A stretch of DNA of 64,000 bases, taken from Gaeumannomyces sp. JS-464. Lineage: Eukaryota; Ascomycota; Sordariomycetes; Magnaporthales; Magnaporthaceae. The DNA is taken from assembly GCA_002197995.1 (NCBI GenBank), contig NGZR01000002.1, positions 7,316,001 through 7,380,000 on the forward strand. The letters are read 5' to 3'. The notes under the pieces are model-generated. The model made no database searches. It saw only the letters and a program-made list of their open reading frames with translations, and was not told the origin of the DNA. Of the stretch, positions 22,426-33,208 are shown piece after piece. Every line of letters starts with the position of its first letter. The first letter of the stretch is position 1. Both the position numbers and the translations under genes were made by a program.

Positions 22426-24319
22426 ATGGGGCTTAAACCGCACACCTACCAGGTCGGGATACCTTTTGGCAGTTGTTGACGTTTTGCGGTGCCGCCGTTC
22501 TACTGACACTGGCGACACCAAGTGTAGTTTCTCGTCAGCGTCTTCGCGTCGCTCGGCTCGGCGCTTTTTGGATATGACCTCGGCGTCATAGCGGAAGTGG
22601 TGGGCAGCAGCTCCTACAAAGAGATGTTCAACCCGACCCCTGCTGAGACGTGAGTTTTGCCTGCGGGTTCATTCAAGTAGGTGGATAGAGCTAACCCGAT
22701 AAGATGCCAACAACATCCAGTGGCGTTGTCGTGAGTCTTTTCACAGGTGGTGCTTTTTTCGGCGCCGCTTTGGCTGGGCCCACAGGGGATTGGTTCGGCC
22801 GCCGCATGACGATCCTGATCGGGGCCATCGTCTTCATGCTTGGAGGAGCCCTCCAGACGGCTGCTCAGTCCATCAAGTACCTATGGGCAGGGAGGTGTAT
22901 CAGCGGGTTGGGCGTTGGGTTTCTCGTTATGATCATCCGGTATGTTTCCTCGTGGTGGTGTTGGCATGCCCCTTTCCCCTTGACGTCCCCATTCTTCTCT
23001 CAGTCCGAAGAAGGCCCGACTGACAGCTCGCGGACTAGTGAGATATTACCAACCCCGTCGCGACTTTTAACATGGATGTACTCTGGGGGAAACGGCACTA
23101 ACCCGTCACCAACAGCCATTTACCAAGGCGAAATCGCCCACCGCGACATCCGCGGTCGCGTAACGGCGCTGCAGCAGTTTATGCTCGGTATCGGCGCCCT
23201 CGTGGCCGGCTGGCTGAGCTACGGCACCTTTTCGCTCGAAGGGTCTAAGCAGTGGCGGATCCCGCTGGGGATCCAGAACGTGCCCGCCGTCGCGCTCGCC
23301 CTCCTGATCCTGCTGTTCCCCGAGTCCCCGAGGTGGCTGATCGACCACGACCGGGCGGACGAGGGGCTCGCGACGCTGGCGCGCCTGCACGCGGGCGGCG
23401 ACGTCGACGACGCCTTTGTGCGGGCCGAGTTTGCCCAGATCAGCGAGAGCATCGCGTTCGACCGCGAGCACGAGGCCAAGAGCTACGGCGAGCTGTTTAC
23501 GTCGCGCAGCTCGTTCCGGCGCCTGTTCATTGCCTGCGCGCTGCAGGCGTCGGTGCAGATGACGGGCGTCTCGGCCATCCAGTACTTCAGCATCGCCATC
23601 TACGAGCAGATCGGCATCGACGGCCAGAACGCGCTCAAGTACCAGGCCATCAGCTCCGTCCTGGCCCTGCTCGCCCAGGCCATGTGCATCCTGTTTGTCG
23701 ACCGGTTCGGCCGCAGGTGGCCCCTGATCTGTGGGAACCTGGTCAACTGCTTAATGTTCCTCATTGCTACGGTTCTTATTGGTAAGTTGGGGTTTAGCTT
23801 GTTCATATATAAAGGACGCAACAACAACTTACCGCTACTCTCTTACCAGCCCATTTCGACCCGCAAACACACCAAGACGGCGGCGCAGGCTGGGGCTTTA
23901 TCATCGTAACCTGGCTATACAACATCAGCTTCTCGGCGACCTGCGGCCCGCTTTCGTGGATTATCCCGGCAGAGATCTTCGACACGCACACGCGCAGCAA
24001 GGGCGTCTCTATCGCCACCATGACATCTTTCGCGTTTAACACCATGATCGGGCAGGTGACCGAGATCGCCATCGCCAATATCAAGTGGCGCTACTACCTC
24101 GTCTTTGTCGTTTGCAACTTTACAAACGCCCTCTTCTTCTACCTCGTCCTGCCCGAGACCAAGAAGCTGCCGCTCGAGGAGATGAACTACCTCTTTACAA
24201 ACGCGCCCTGGATCATACCCGGGGCGGACCGCGCAAAGTACAGCGCCGGGCTGGCCGAGGACCTCGAGAGGCGCGCCGACGAGCTGCGCGAAAAGGGGGC
24301 CGCGGCGGGGCACGCCTAG
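22426..24319 (+). CDS. MFS sugar porter (hexose/pentose transporter)
   Basis: Twelve-helix proton-coupled sugar transporter of the plasma membrane. Proposed exons: 22426-22452 (MGLKPHTYQ, tentative because the donor GTCGGG is weak), 22528-22649, 22721-about 22939, 23116-23781 and 23850-24319. Family signatures: FASLGSALFGYDLGVIAEVV in helix 1, DWFGRRMTI after helix 2, IYQGEIAHRDIRGR, FPESPRWLI, DRFGRR after helix 8, and PETKKLPLEEMNYLF at the end of helix 12. The intron between MII and IYQGE has a GTATGT donor and CAACAG acceptor but is one base off phase, so an extra G near 22938 is suspected; the unspliced sequence is open throughout. Substrate is not determinable from motifs; the divergent arabinofuranosidase suggests L-arabinose or another pentose. 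Confidence 0.85.
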
Positions 24320-24350
24320 GTAGGCACCTACCTACATGCCTAGTAGGTAG
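24316..24350. repeat. TAGGTA/TACCTA short repeat
   Basis: Inverted and direct TAGGTA words starting within the stop codon of the sugar porter. Same word family as at 401-437. Confidence 0.6.
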
Positions 24351-26210
24351 TGAGGGAGGCAGGACGGGGATTATAATGAGGCTGCAGTAGGATAGCTCGA
24401 CGGCTTGGCTTGCCTGCAACCCGAGCCCACGGCCGGCTGGCAAAGAGGATGGACCCTTGAAACGAAACAAGATACAGGGTCCTGTTGTCTGTTGGTGTAA
24501 ATTAGATGCGACCAGGCTACCTGACCGTGGCGCTTGTCGAATCGAGCAATCCGTGCGTGCCTCGACAGCAGAGACAAGACTGGAAGCAGGACAGGAGAGC
24601 CACGTGGCATCCACGGCGCTCGACTACATACTGCATGATAGCAGCTGGTTGTTGCATTGCCGTGCCTCTCGGCCATCTGTGTGGGATGCTTTCACGGCTT
24701 GGTGCTTCGATAAAAAGAATGGCGCCGAGGGGGAGACGGTGCCCGTTGTTGGACGCAGAAGCAAAAGAAGGAAAAAAAAAGGAACCTGGCCACCCACCCA
24801 GCCACACACCAAAACAAGAGGGGACCCCTTGCCGAGCATGTCAATTGGGTTCGCTGCACTGTGCACCCAAACATGCTTAGCGCCTCGGCCTGAAATGCCG
24901 GTAGAGGGGATGGAGTGGATGGCTGCACCGCGGCTGCCCTGCCGTGACGTGCGCGCCCCGTCATTGGAGTCCCACATCGAGATGTCGACAGCCTTCAGCA
25001 GGCAACGTTGGTGGGGTGGCACTGGGTGGGTGGTGGTGGGCAGGGAAAAGGAGGAGAGAAAAATGGCCACCTCAAAGTTCGGCCTTTGAGGGGCTGAATT
25101 ACCAATGGACATGGAAAGGTAGTCCGCAGGTAGCCGGTGCCTTTTCTGTCAGGCCAGCTCAATGATCCAATTGTTGCTGCACATCCACCTCGACCAAAAA
25201 AAAGTCGAGACTGCAAAAAAGTTCCTCCCAATGCAGTTGCAACCAACACAAAAAAACAAAATCCAAATAAAACAAAAAAAAATGGCTAGGAAATGCGCAA
25301 TCGGGTTTTATAATAAAAAGGTTTCCCTTCCGTGAAATTGGTTGTTTTGCTTAAGATATTGTTGATAAAAATCGCTAAATGATGAACATTGAAGACCGCT
25401 TTATTGCAGTCTCAACTTTTTTTGGTCGGGGTGACATCATCCAATTACGTTCTAGGCCACCGAGGGACAGCCGTGTTAGCTCCAAGTTCGGGGCTGCCCC
25501 CAACAGACGACGTCAGCTTCCCCATCCTTAAACATTTTTAATGAATACTGCGTGTTTGAATTCAGGATTGATAACTGCCCGCCCAGTGCCGCACTTGGAT
25601 GAGCAAGATGGAGATCTTTGAATCAACAGGAAACCCCATCGAGCCCATCGAGATTTAGGCTTTGTACAACAGAGGTACGCACAAGAGAGTAGCCTCCCGT
25701 CCTCGTGTTGTTCGAGAGGGGTAGCGAAAGCAAGGGAGGCAACGTTCTTGCAGCCATGCAGGTTGTAAGCCCGCCCTGGCGCCTCCGGTTGCCTTGCCTT
25801 TCCTCGGGTTGGTGTGGAAAATGAGTGAGTGGGGCGACGCTGCCGGAACCGCAGCAGGAGACTTTGCTCCGCGACTGCCCGGCAAACGACGCCCCTTCCT
25901 CCCTCTGTTTGTTCGATGTTGCGTAATCCGGCAGCAGGAACGCGGAAAAACGAAGAAAGAGACGGCCCATCGGATAGTGAAGAGCGCCTTCTGTGAAAAT
26001 CCAATTGAACCCAGCCCCATGCAACCCCACGGCCCTCCGCTGCGGCTTCATATCCCGACCTTCCCACCACGTTCATTACCGCCAAGCGAATCAGACAGGC
26101 GTAGGCCTGGACGCTTTTGCCCGCCACGCCTGCCACCAATAACACCGGGCACCACTGGCTGCTACCAGCGCCTTCTCTGCCTGTGCGTCTCTTGCATTGG
26201 CGGCCTGCCA

Positions 26211-26216
26211 TATAAG
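26211..26216 (+). promoter_or_regulatory. TATAAG box upstream of bZIP gene
   Basis: TATAAG about 500 bp before the bZIP start codon. It would place the upstream ORF at 26350 inside the mRNA leader. Confidence 0.35.
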
Positions 26217-26349
26217 CATTTGACCCTGGCCCACAAGGCACAGAGCCCGGCCCAGCTATCAGCAATCTTCAACTCGGAGAAGCCGCCTTGCAAGCAGGTT
26301 ACTGAACCGTCGACCAAGGCCCGTGTCACTCGAACAGGTGTCGTCCTCG

Positions 26350-26460
26350 ATGGGCCGAGGCACCCACCTCCCCCTCCACCACCATAACGGAACCCCCGTT
26401 GCACCCACCCGCACACAGGTATACTGGGGTCCCATCGCGACTCTAACCGCAGCGACCTGA
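26350..26460 (+). other. Upstream ORF (36 codons) in bZIP leader
   Basis: ATG at 26350, stop TGA at 26458-26460. It is the only ATG between 26350 and the main start at 26712, leaving about 250 bases before the main frame. Confidence 0.4.
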
Positions 26461-26711
26461 ATTCCTGGCTGCTCATCGCCGACCGTCACAACCGACGACG
26501 TCAACGATCAGCTAAACCCCCCACATTCCGAGGTGGACCATCCGCTTCAGGATAACATATACCTCCCTTGAGATAGCTAAGAGACCGGCGGAAGGGTTTC
26601 AAGGGGTGTCATCTCCAAAAGTCAATCTCGACAGCACTCTCTGTCCCATCGCAACGGCTCTCACAGAGTCTGCACACACCCGCGACCGCATACCCACTCA
26701 CTTCCGCGAGC

Positions 26712-27814
26712 ATGTCTACCTTGAATGTATCCAACTTCTTCGGCAAGGGCCTGAGCAACATCGACGCCACCATGAGCTCCTTCTTCGGCGATTTGGACGG
26801 GAAGCGGGCGGACGCACACCAGAACCCCGACCCCTACCCTCTGATGTACCTTGACGACCAGAGCCAGGTGGTCACCGGGGTAGCCCCGGGAGATTTGGAG
26901 CACCACCAAGCGGTGTTCGTGGCATCGGCATTCGCGAGCCCAAACTTTGGCGCCGCGACGGACCCCAGATCAGACCCACCCCACGCGCGCCCTAGACCGG
27001 CACCGCCGGCGACGCGGTCCTCGGAAGGAACGACAGACAGTAGCGCTTCCACATCACGCTCGAGGACGAAATCAACCGGGTCCAAGTCCGGATCCGTCTC
27101 GGGAGACAACGCCGCCAATGCTGCAGGGGGGAGAATCGGTCCAAGAGGAGGGAACCGCGGAGAAAGGGTAGCAAGGCGAGCGAAGACGGCGACGAGAAAG
27201 ACGCCAAGCGAGACTCGGTGCTGGCGAGGAATCGAGTGGCCGCGCTAAAGTGTCGCAGAAAGAAGAAGGTTTTCGTCTCGGACCTTGAGGAGCAGCGCAT
27301 CGACCTCGAGCAGAAGCGCCAGAAGCTTCAGGATGAGTACACTGCGCTGCTGAGCGAAGTGACGAGCATCAAGAACCGCCTCATGGATCATGCCACCTGC
27401 AACGATCCACACATCGACAACTGGCTCGATCTCGAGGCGCGCCGCTTTGTGCAAACCACCAAAGAGCGGTATAGCCGCACTTACGGCAACGCCGACGACC
27501 TCACGTACGAGGAGCTAATCGACACGGCTGCGCCTGTTGCCAGCGCTCTGTCGGGGCCTGCCGTCGCTTCGGGGGCCTCAACGCAGCGCAGCTCGGTTTG
27601 CGGGTCGGTGGTTTCGCCATCGTCTCGTCGGAACAGCATCGCTCACTCCCAAGGAGGTGTGGCCCCCATGGCATACGTGATGCAGCCCATCCAGCCAACC
27701 GCGTGGGTCAGTCCATCAGAGCTGACGGCGTATCCAACACACTTGGCACAGACGTCTCCGACTATGCCTAACTTCGACCTTGGTCTTTCGGGCGAGGAAG
27801 GAGATGGTCATTGA
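26712..27814 (+). CDS. ATF/CREB-type bZIP transcription factor (frame broken near 27130)
   Basis: Sequence-specific activator or repressor, about 368 aa, no introns. The N-terminal half is acidic to low complexity. The DNA-binding basic region reads KRDSVLARNRVAALKCRRKKK, with the NxxAAxKCR core of the ATF/CREB class (Atf1, Atf21), followed by a heptad-repeat zipper (VFVSDLEEQRIDLEQKRQKL..) near 27270-27400. After the zipper comes DHATCNDPHIDNWLDLEARRF, typical of fungal stress bZIPs. One G appears missing from a six-G run near 27130: upstream of it the sequence reads in frame with 26712, downstream it reads one base earlier into a basic run leading to the bZIP. No N-terminal stress-kinase motifs like those of full-length Atf1 were seen, so it may be a smaller relative. 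Confidence 0.82.
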
Positions 27815-29517
27815 GGAGGTTCTCAAGAGGTCTGGGTTACTCCAACCGAGAAACCTTGCGCATTACTCTGAGCCGACCTGGCTGGTGCTGCGGTGGCTCT
27901 CGTTTACCTGAATGGGTGGGCTCCCGGCGCGGTACGGTCGCGTATTCCAAGTTACGAGTTCTTTTTTCCTTGCCTAGGACTATTAGATTTCCTGGGAGAA
28001 CAAGGCGTCGGGTCCACGCCAACTTGCCCTCGTCGTCGGTGCGAGACAACGGCGCTCGCACGGAGGAACGGGATCCAAGCCGTGACCTGGCTTGTCCGTC
28101 GGATGAGATCTAAGAACAGCGTCCGGGACATCCCGTGGCCTATTGTCCGTGGCTCCGGGGTTTCGGCTTGCTGCTGATGGCGCTTCTGGCTCGCTTCTCT
28201 TAAGGAAGGTGCCTGAAAGGCTGGATTCACAGTCAAGGACCCAATGGCAAAGACCGGAGGAAAAGGAGAAAAGGGGTCCGGGTGTATGATAGATTTATGT
28301 TACCGGTCTTTTTTCCATTTTTTTTTCCCCCTTGTGTTTCATATTTCAGGGACTCGGTGGCGGGGTATCTTTTGGGCAGGGCTTCGTACATGGCGGATGG
28401 GCATTTCATGCTTTCTCTTTTCTTTTCGGCGAGGGGCTATTTTGTTGGGAGTATCAGGCTCGGCATCCAGGACGTGTGCCTCTTCTCGGGACATATTTAG
28501 CCAGGGTGGAGGTTAGCGACGAACGAAAATGGTAGTGGCTTGGGCACGAAGATCCTCAATTTGCAGGCTGCAGATTCCTGAAGGCCGATTGTGAGGTTGT
28601 GAGATGGAGACACGGCCGTTGAATTCGGAGCGGCTGCGGGTAGAAAGTGAAAGTCGAAGGGTCAAGTTTCTGACGAAGAGTTCGCTCGAGCGAAATAGAG
28701 GCTGGGTGTGCCGGATGACGTGCAGGCGCGGCAACCAATCGGCCGACAGGGGCGTTTCGGCCGAGTCCCGACCCATCCGGATCGTGAATCTTAGGGGAGA
28801 TCGGTGAGAGAAAAGGTCGCAAATCGGAGAGGGAAACCGAAACAATGCGAAAACAGGGCAGTGGGGGGAAATGCAGTAGAGCGTTTGCCTTTTTATTTGA
28901 AAAGAAGCCTCGCTCGCCCCTTCCTCTTGCATGCCATGTGAGGAGGGGCCATCGGAGGCATGTCCGGGTCCGGGCGAGGGCGGGTTGTGGGGATCGGCCG
29001 TTGACGACGCGATAAACACGCTCTGGCATCGAGATAGCGTCATATTGGCGTTACATGCGAAAGCCCAGGAAATCGGGCACGCGCGGGTGCCACCATGCCG
29101 AAAGGTGGCTTGCCGTCACGCTCGTTCGACCGCGAGACTGCTATTTTTAGCACGTAGACAGGGCCTTGGTTTCAAAAAAATATGCAAGGGAAAAATATGA
29201 AATATTCGACAAAAGACGCTTGCAAATATCGGAATGTTTCGCGATGGATGGCAGGCATAGCTAGAATATCACGGATCGAATATTTTTCTTCAGAAAAGAC
29301 AGTTTATAAAGGACTTGCCGGGGTTTTGATATTGTGTTAATACAGAGTAGATACAATCCCTCGATGAGAAACATGTGTCAAGCAAATAGTGGCCCCTGAA
29401 CCACGCCTGCCCGCTCGTCTCTTGCCCGCATTTCGTAAAAGAGCAGCGTGGGCTACGGCAAACAGCCTTTCCCTTCCTGCTATCAGGCAACCCCGATCTA
29501 GGACCCCGAGGAAAAAA
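27815..29517. other. Gene-poor convergent region
   Basis: 3' regions of the bZIP and uL4m genes. Several open frames (for example 28513-29043 minus) have no domain and no splice logic. An AT-rich patch lies at 29170-29350. Confidence 0.5.
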
Positions 29518-30584
29518 TCAGGCGGCCACCAGCTTCGTCGTCGCCCCCGCCAGCGGGCCCCTGGTGACCACGGCGCCGTTGACGCGGATGTTGCTGACCA
29601 GGTCGCTCTGGTGCTCCTCGATCAGGCGCAGCAGGGCCGAGCGCTCAATGACGATCTCGAGCAGGTCCTTGACGTCGACGTCGGCCACCTCGAGCGCGCG
29701 CGCCTCGTAGCCCGCCACGTCCAGGCAGTCGAACAGGCCCCGCGCCGCTCCGCCGCCACGAACGTCGACCTGCCCCCCTCGTGGCCCCAGCCCAGGGGCG
29801 CCAGGACCTCGCGCACCATGCGGCCGACGTACTGGTCCTGCAGCTCGCGGGGCATCCGGCGGCGGCTCACCAGGGCCACGTAGTCGTCGGGCAGGGGCAG
29901 GTCGAGCCCATCGCGCACGACGAAGAGCTCGCCGCGGCGGTAGCGGTACGAGAGCGCGGTGCGCCAGGCCAGGTCGTAGACCTTGCGGTTGAGGCCCGTC
30001 GAGAAGTCGCGCGGGTGCGGGTTTGCCGCCGCCCCGCAGAATCGGCGACTGCCGGGAGCCGACGCGGGCGCGGCCCATGCCCTTTTGCGGGCGCACTTTA
30101 CGGTGCGAGCCTGCCACGTCCCAGCGCGTCTTGGACGAGGCCGTGCCCTGGCGCGTCTTGTCGCCCTCGTACGTCACGGCCAGGTGCAGGATGTCGCGCC
30201 GCAGCGGCAGGTGCAGGTGCTTGGTCGGCCAGGCCTCGAGCTCGAGCGAGCGAGGGGAAGTCGTAGATGGTCACGGGGACCTCGGTCGGGGGCGTCCAGA
30301 GCGGGGTTTTTCGGCTGGGCGCCGCCTCGGCGGGGGTATTGTTGTCGCGGGCGGCGTGGAGGCTGAGGTGGCCATGGTCCGACATCTTGAGGCTGCGGGG
30401 AGAATCTGGCTCTATGGGACATGCGGTGGCTCTGATCAGCAAGTGTGGTATGTGTAAGTCGCTGCGAAGAGACTCTACATACCGTAAAAGTTGGTAGCCT
30501 TGGCCTGGCTGGTGCCAACGATGACGATATGCTCAGGGTCCTCATCGCCTCATGGAGGCATCTGGCACTCTTGCTGGCGGCCAT
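29518..30584 (-). CDS. YML6: Mitochondrial large ribosomal subunit protein uL4m (frame breaks)
   Basis: Mitoribosomal protein lining the peptide exit tunnel. A short first exon, 30584-30483, encodes a basic mitochondrial presequence (MAASKSARCLHEAMRTLSIS); the intron begins GTATGT. The exact start of exon 2 (about 30410) is unresolved. The body is clearly uL4: VTIYDFPSL, AWPTKHLHLPLRRDILH, KTRQGTASSKTRWDV, and the universal loop KVRPQKGMGRARVGSRQSP..RGGG, then VYDLAWRTALSYRYRRGEL. The tail KDLLEIVIERSALLRLIEEHQSDL..GATTKLVAA reaches the stop at 29518. Breaks: an extra four bases (a tandem CTCG unit) near 30245, one extra C near 30042, and another one-base change near 29745. The gene is essential in yeast, so the breaks are probably errors. 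It is divergent from mL38, 406 bp between starts. Confidence 0.88.
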
Positions 30585-30990
30585 GGCTACCACTCCTCTT
30601 GTCCCTCCGCTTGGCGACGGCCAATTAATGGGCGATTTAATGGAGCTCAGCCGTAGCTCTGGGCGCCAGCGTGGTGTGTTGTGAATTGCGCGGCGAGCGA
30701 AGCTTGTCCCCCCCTCTTAATATCTTCCTTCCACCTCGCCCTCGCAAAGAAAATTGAGGAGCAAAACTGGCGGCCTCGAGAGCTCTCGAGTGTGCACGGA
30801 CTATGGCGGGGCATGTCTGCCATTTTCGTCCAATGAAACTGCTGGATTGAGTTGTGCAAGGGTGCCCTCCATGCGGGAGCTCCGCAGATTTTTGTCAAAG
30901 CCGACGTCGCGTGTGCAAAAGCCGCAGAGCCCTGAGAAGCAGCAAGAGGAAAACCCGCCCGCCCGGCCACAGATCAGGACCTCAGCAGCC
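30585..30990. promoter_or_regulatory. Bidirectional promoter uL4m / mL38
   Basis: 406 bp between divergent start codons of two mitoribosomal genes. No motif could be assigned with confidence. Confidence 0.5.
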
Positions 30991-32609
30991 ATGTCGAGGT
31001 GCCAGCAGGTCGGAAGGTCGGTTGCGACACGCTTGCGGCAGCAGCCCCTTGCTGTCCGGCCGTCAATGGCTGCTGCTGCTGCTGTCCGTGCCTTCTCGAG
31101 CACCCCTGGGCGGCCCGATGACGCCCCCACCACGACGACAACGGCAGCAAAGGCGGCGACGGAGGAGGAGAAGAAGAAGCCAGAGAAGGCCAGCCCGGGG
31201 AGTTCAGGGAGCTCATTACCACCAGCTGGCACGGCCAAGCCGGCAACAGCGCCCCCAAAGGCGGGAAACAAGCCCAAAAAGGAGTCCCCCAAAAAGGAGC
31301 CTCCCACCAGCAGGAAACCGAACGACACCGACTTCAAGCGGCGCATGCTGGACCCGGAGGTGACGACGCTGCGCTGGGCTGAAAAGCTGCTTGTCAAGCG
31401 GGGGACGCCGCCCGTGGGCTCGCGCCGGCGCAGGGTGGCGATCCGCACGTCGCAGAACATACCCTTCGACCAGCTGCCGCTGCAGTGCTTCCAGGAGGCC
31501 CGCAAGATCCTGGTCGCGGACCGCCAGGAGAAGCTGGCGCAGATCGCGGCCGAGGTGGCCAAGATCAGGGCCCTCGAGAAGGCGGAGCCGCCAATGGACC
31601 GCAAGAACGGCGAGCACGTCAAGCAGCTGCGCCTGGCCAGCCTGCGCAAGTACGTCGAGCGCCTCAAGATCCTGGCCGACATCAACGACCCGGAGGTCAA
31701 GCGGAGGTTTGAGGACGGGCTAGGTAGGGGACACACTCAAAGTGGCAGGTTTCCACGGAACTCTTTTTTCCACTGACAATACCAAAAACCAGGCGACATG
31801 AACAAGCCCATATACCGGCACCTGGCCGAGCTCAAGTGGCGCTCCTACGCCTTCAAGCTGATCCAGCAGCGCATCAGCCAGTACCACATCGTGCCGGACC
31901 TGCTACCCAAGTTCGAGCCCAACCTGGACGTGCAGCTGACCTTTAGGCAGCGCAAGATCTCCCCCGGAGACATCGTGGACAGCCTGATATCCGAGCGGCC
32001 CCCGACCCTGAGGGTCCAGTCCTTCACGGGGGCGAGCGCCTCGTCACCGTCGCCGTCGTGGACTCGGACGTCCCCCTGGTCGAGGAGGACGGCTTCGCGC
32101 GCCGCTGCCACTTCCTAGCCGCAAACATCCCCCTGCACCCGACCAAGCCCCTGCTGCCCCTAGGCCAGCTGCGCGAGGACGGCGGCAGCGACGGCGGCAG
32201 CCTCGCCGTCCCCTGGCTCCCGCCTTTTGCCCAAAAGGGCTCCCCCTACCACCGCCTCTCCGTCTTTGTGCTGGACCAGAAGGACAACAAGCCCATCGAC
32301 GCCGAGGCCCTGCGCGACGCCTACGGCGCCCGCGACGGCTTCAGCATCAAGTCGCTGCGCGACAGGTTCCCCCTCGTCCCCGCGGGCTTCACCCTCTTCC
32401 GCGCCGTCTGGGACGACCACACGGCCGACGTCATGGCTCGCCACGCCATCCCGGGCGCCGACGTCGAGCTCAGGCACGCCCGCGTCCACTCGCTCAAGCC
32501 GCCCCGCAAGGCCAGGGGCTGGGAGGCAAAGAGGCAGGGTCCCAAGTACAGGCACCTGTGGAAGTACACTCACCGCATCGGCACGCCCAAGCGCAAGTTT
32601 GTGCGCTGA
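30991..32609 (+). CDS. MRPL35: Mitochondrial large ribosomal subunit protein mL38 (frame broken near 32030)
   Basis: Mitoribosomal protein with a phosphatidylethanolamine-binding-protein (PEBP) fold. The ATG at 30991 begins an Arg-rich presequence ([17 protein letters not shown]) followed by Ser/Pro/Lys-rich linker. Exon 1 ends 31723; the intron GTAGGG..CCAG is removed; exon 2 starts 31793, joining [15 protein letters not shown]. Conserved helices ([40 protein letters not shown]) precede the PEBP-like domain ([28 protein letters not shown]). One G is missing in a GGGG run near 32030 in [16 protein letters not shown]. It ends [11 protein letters not shown] at 32609, about 515 aa, normal for fungi. 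Confidence 0.9.
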
Positions 32610-32634
32610 TCAAGGGCGGCGTAGGCGGAGGCAG

Positions 32635-32669
<35 letters not shown>

Positions 32670-33208
32670 TGCTGTTGCTGCTGTTGCTGCTGCTTGCCAC
32701 CCCTGTATATTATTACGGTCCAATAATAATAAAAAAGAACAAAACATCCAGTTGATCTTGCATCTTCCGCTCCCCGCACAGTTTTTGTGGACGCCGGTTA
32801 GGCCCATGGAGGCCCTTGTGGAAATACTTTTGTGCAAAAACTCTTCCTTTCGAGCCATTCAGCCTCCGTCAAGGCTTTGAGAAATCACCCTCATGAAACC
32901 TCCTCCATCTTCTCTCCGTGCAGTGATCAAAGATCTATAAACCCATGCTCGCAGACCCATCTATCCTACAATCCCAACCCCTGCAGTCTCGTTCACCCCT
33001 TTCTTCCAAGATTATCATTACACCGAAAACACCATCCTGCATAGAACCCCTTATTACCCCATAATCCAAACAACACCCAGACCTCCAACCTAGCGACACT
33101 CCCACGCGCGCAATTCGATATTGTATCCAATACAATAAATAGGTTACACGCTTCCGTATCTCCAGCCTTTTCTCCCATTCCTTTTATTATACAGACCACT
33201 CTTATATC
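32610..33208. other. Convergent 3' region with CTG microsatellite
   Basis: Between mL38 and the RhoGAP gene. AT-richer after 32700; otherwise only 3' UTR-like sequence. Confidence 0.5.
32636..32694. repeat. (CTG/TTG)n trinucleotide microsatellite
   Basis: About 19 trinucleotide units, mainly CTG with interspersed TTG, starting 26 bases after the mL38 stop codon, so probably transcribed in its 3' UTR. Confidence 0.9.

Larger units (their letters stand above)
24320..26711. other. Gene-poor region and bZIP leader
   Basis: No gene is supported. There is an AT-rich island at about 25190-25430 containing several A runs, a GC-richer stretch to 26160, then a TATA-like box at 26211 and a leader with one upstream ORF. 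Confidence 0.5.

Noticed and set aside
22704..22720. ATG at 22704 as transporter start
   Set aside because: It lies inside an intron; the upstream exon 22528-22649 encodes conserved helix 1.
24457..25089. 210-codon open frame
   Set aside because: No domain, odd composition, crosses an A run; overlapping frames on both strands are equally long.
28513..29043. 176-codon minus-strand frame
   Set aside because: No recognisable domain or splice context; an overlapping frame on the same strand is of similar quality.
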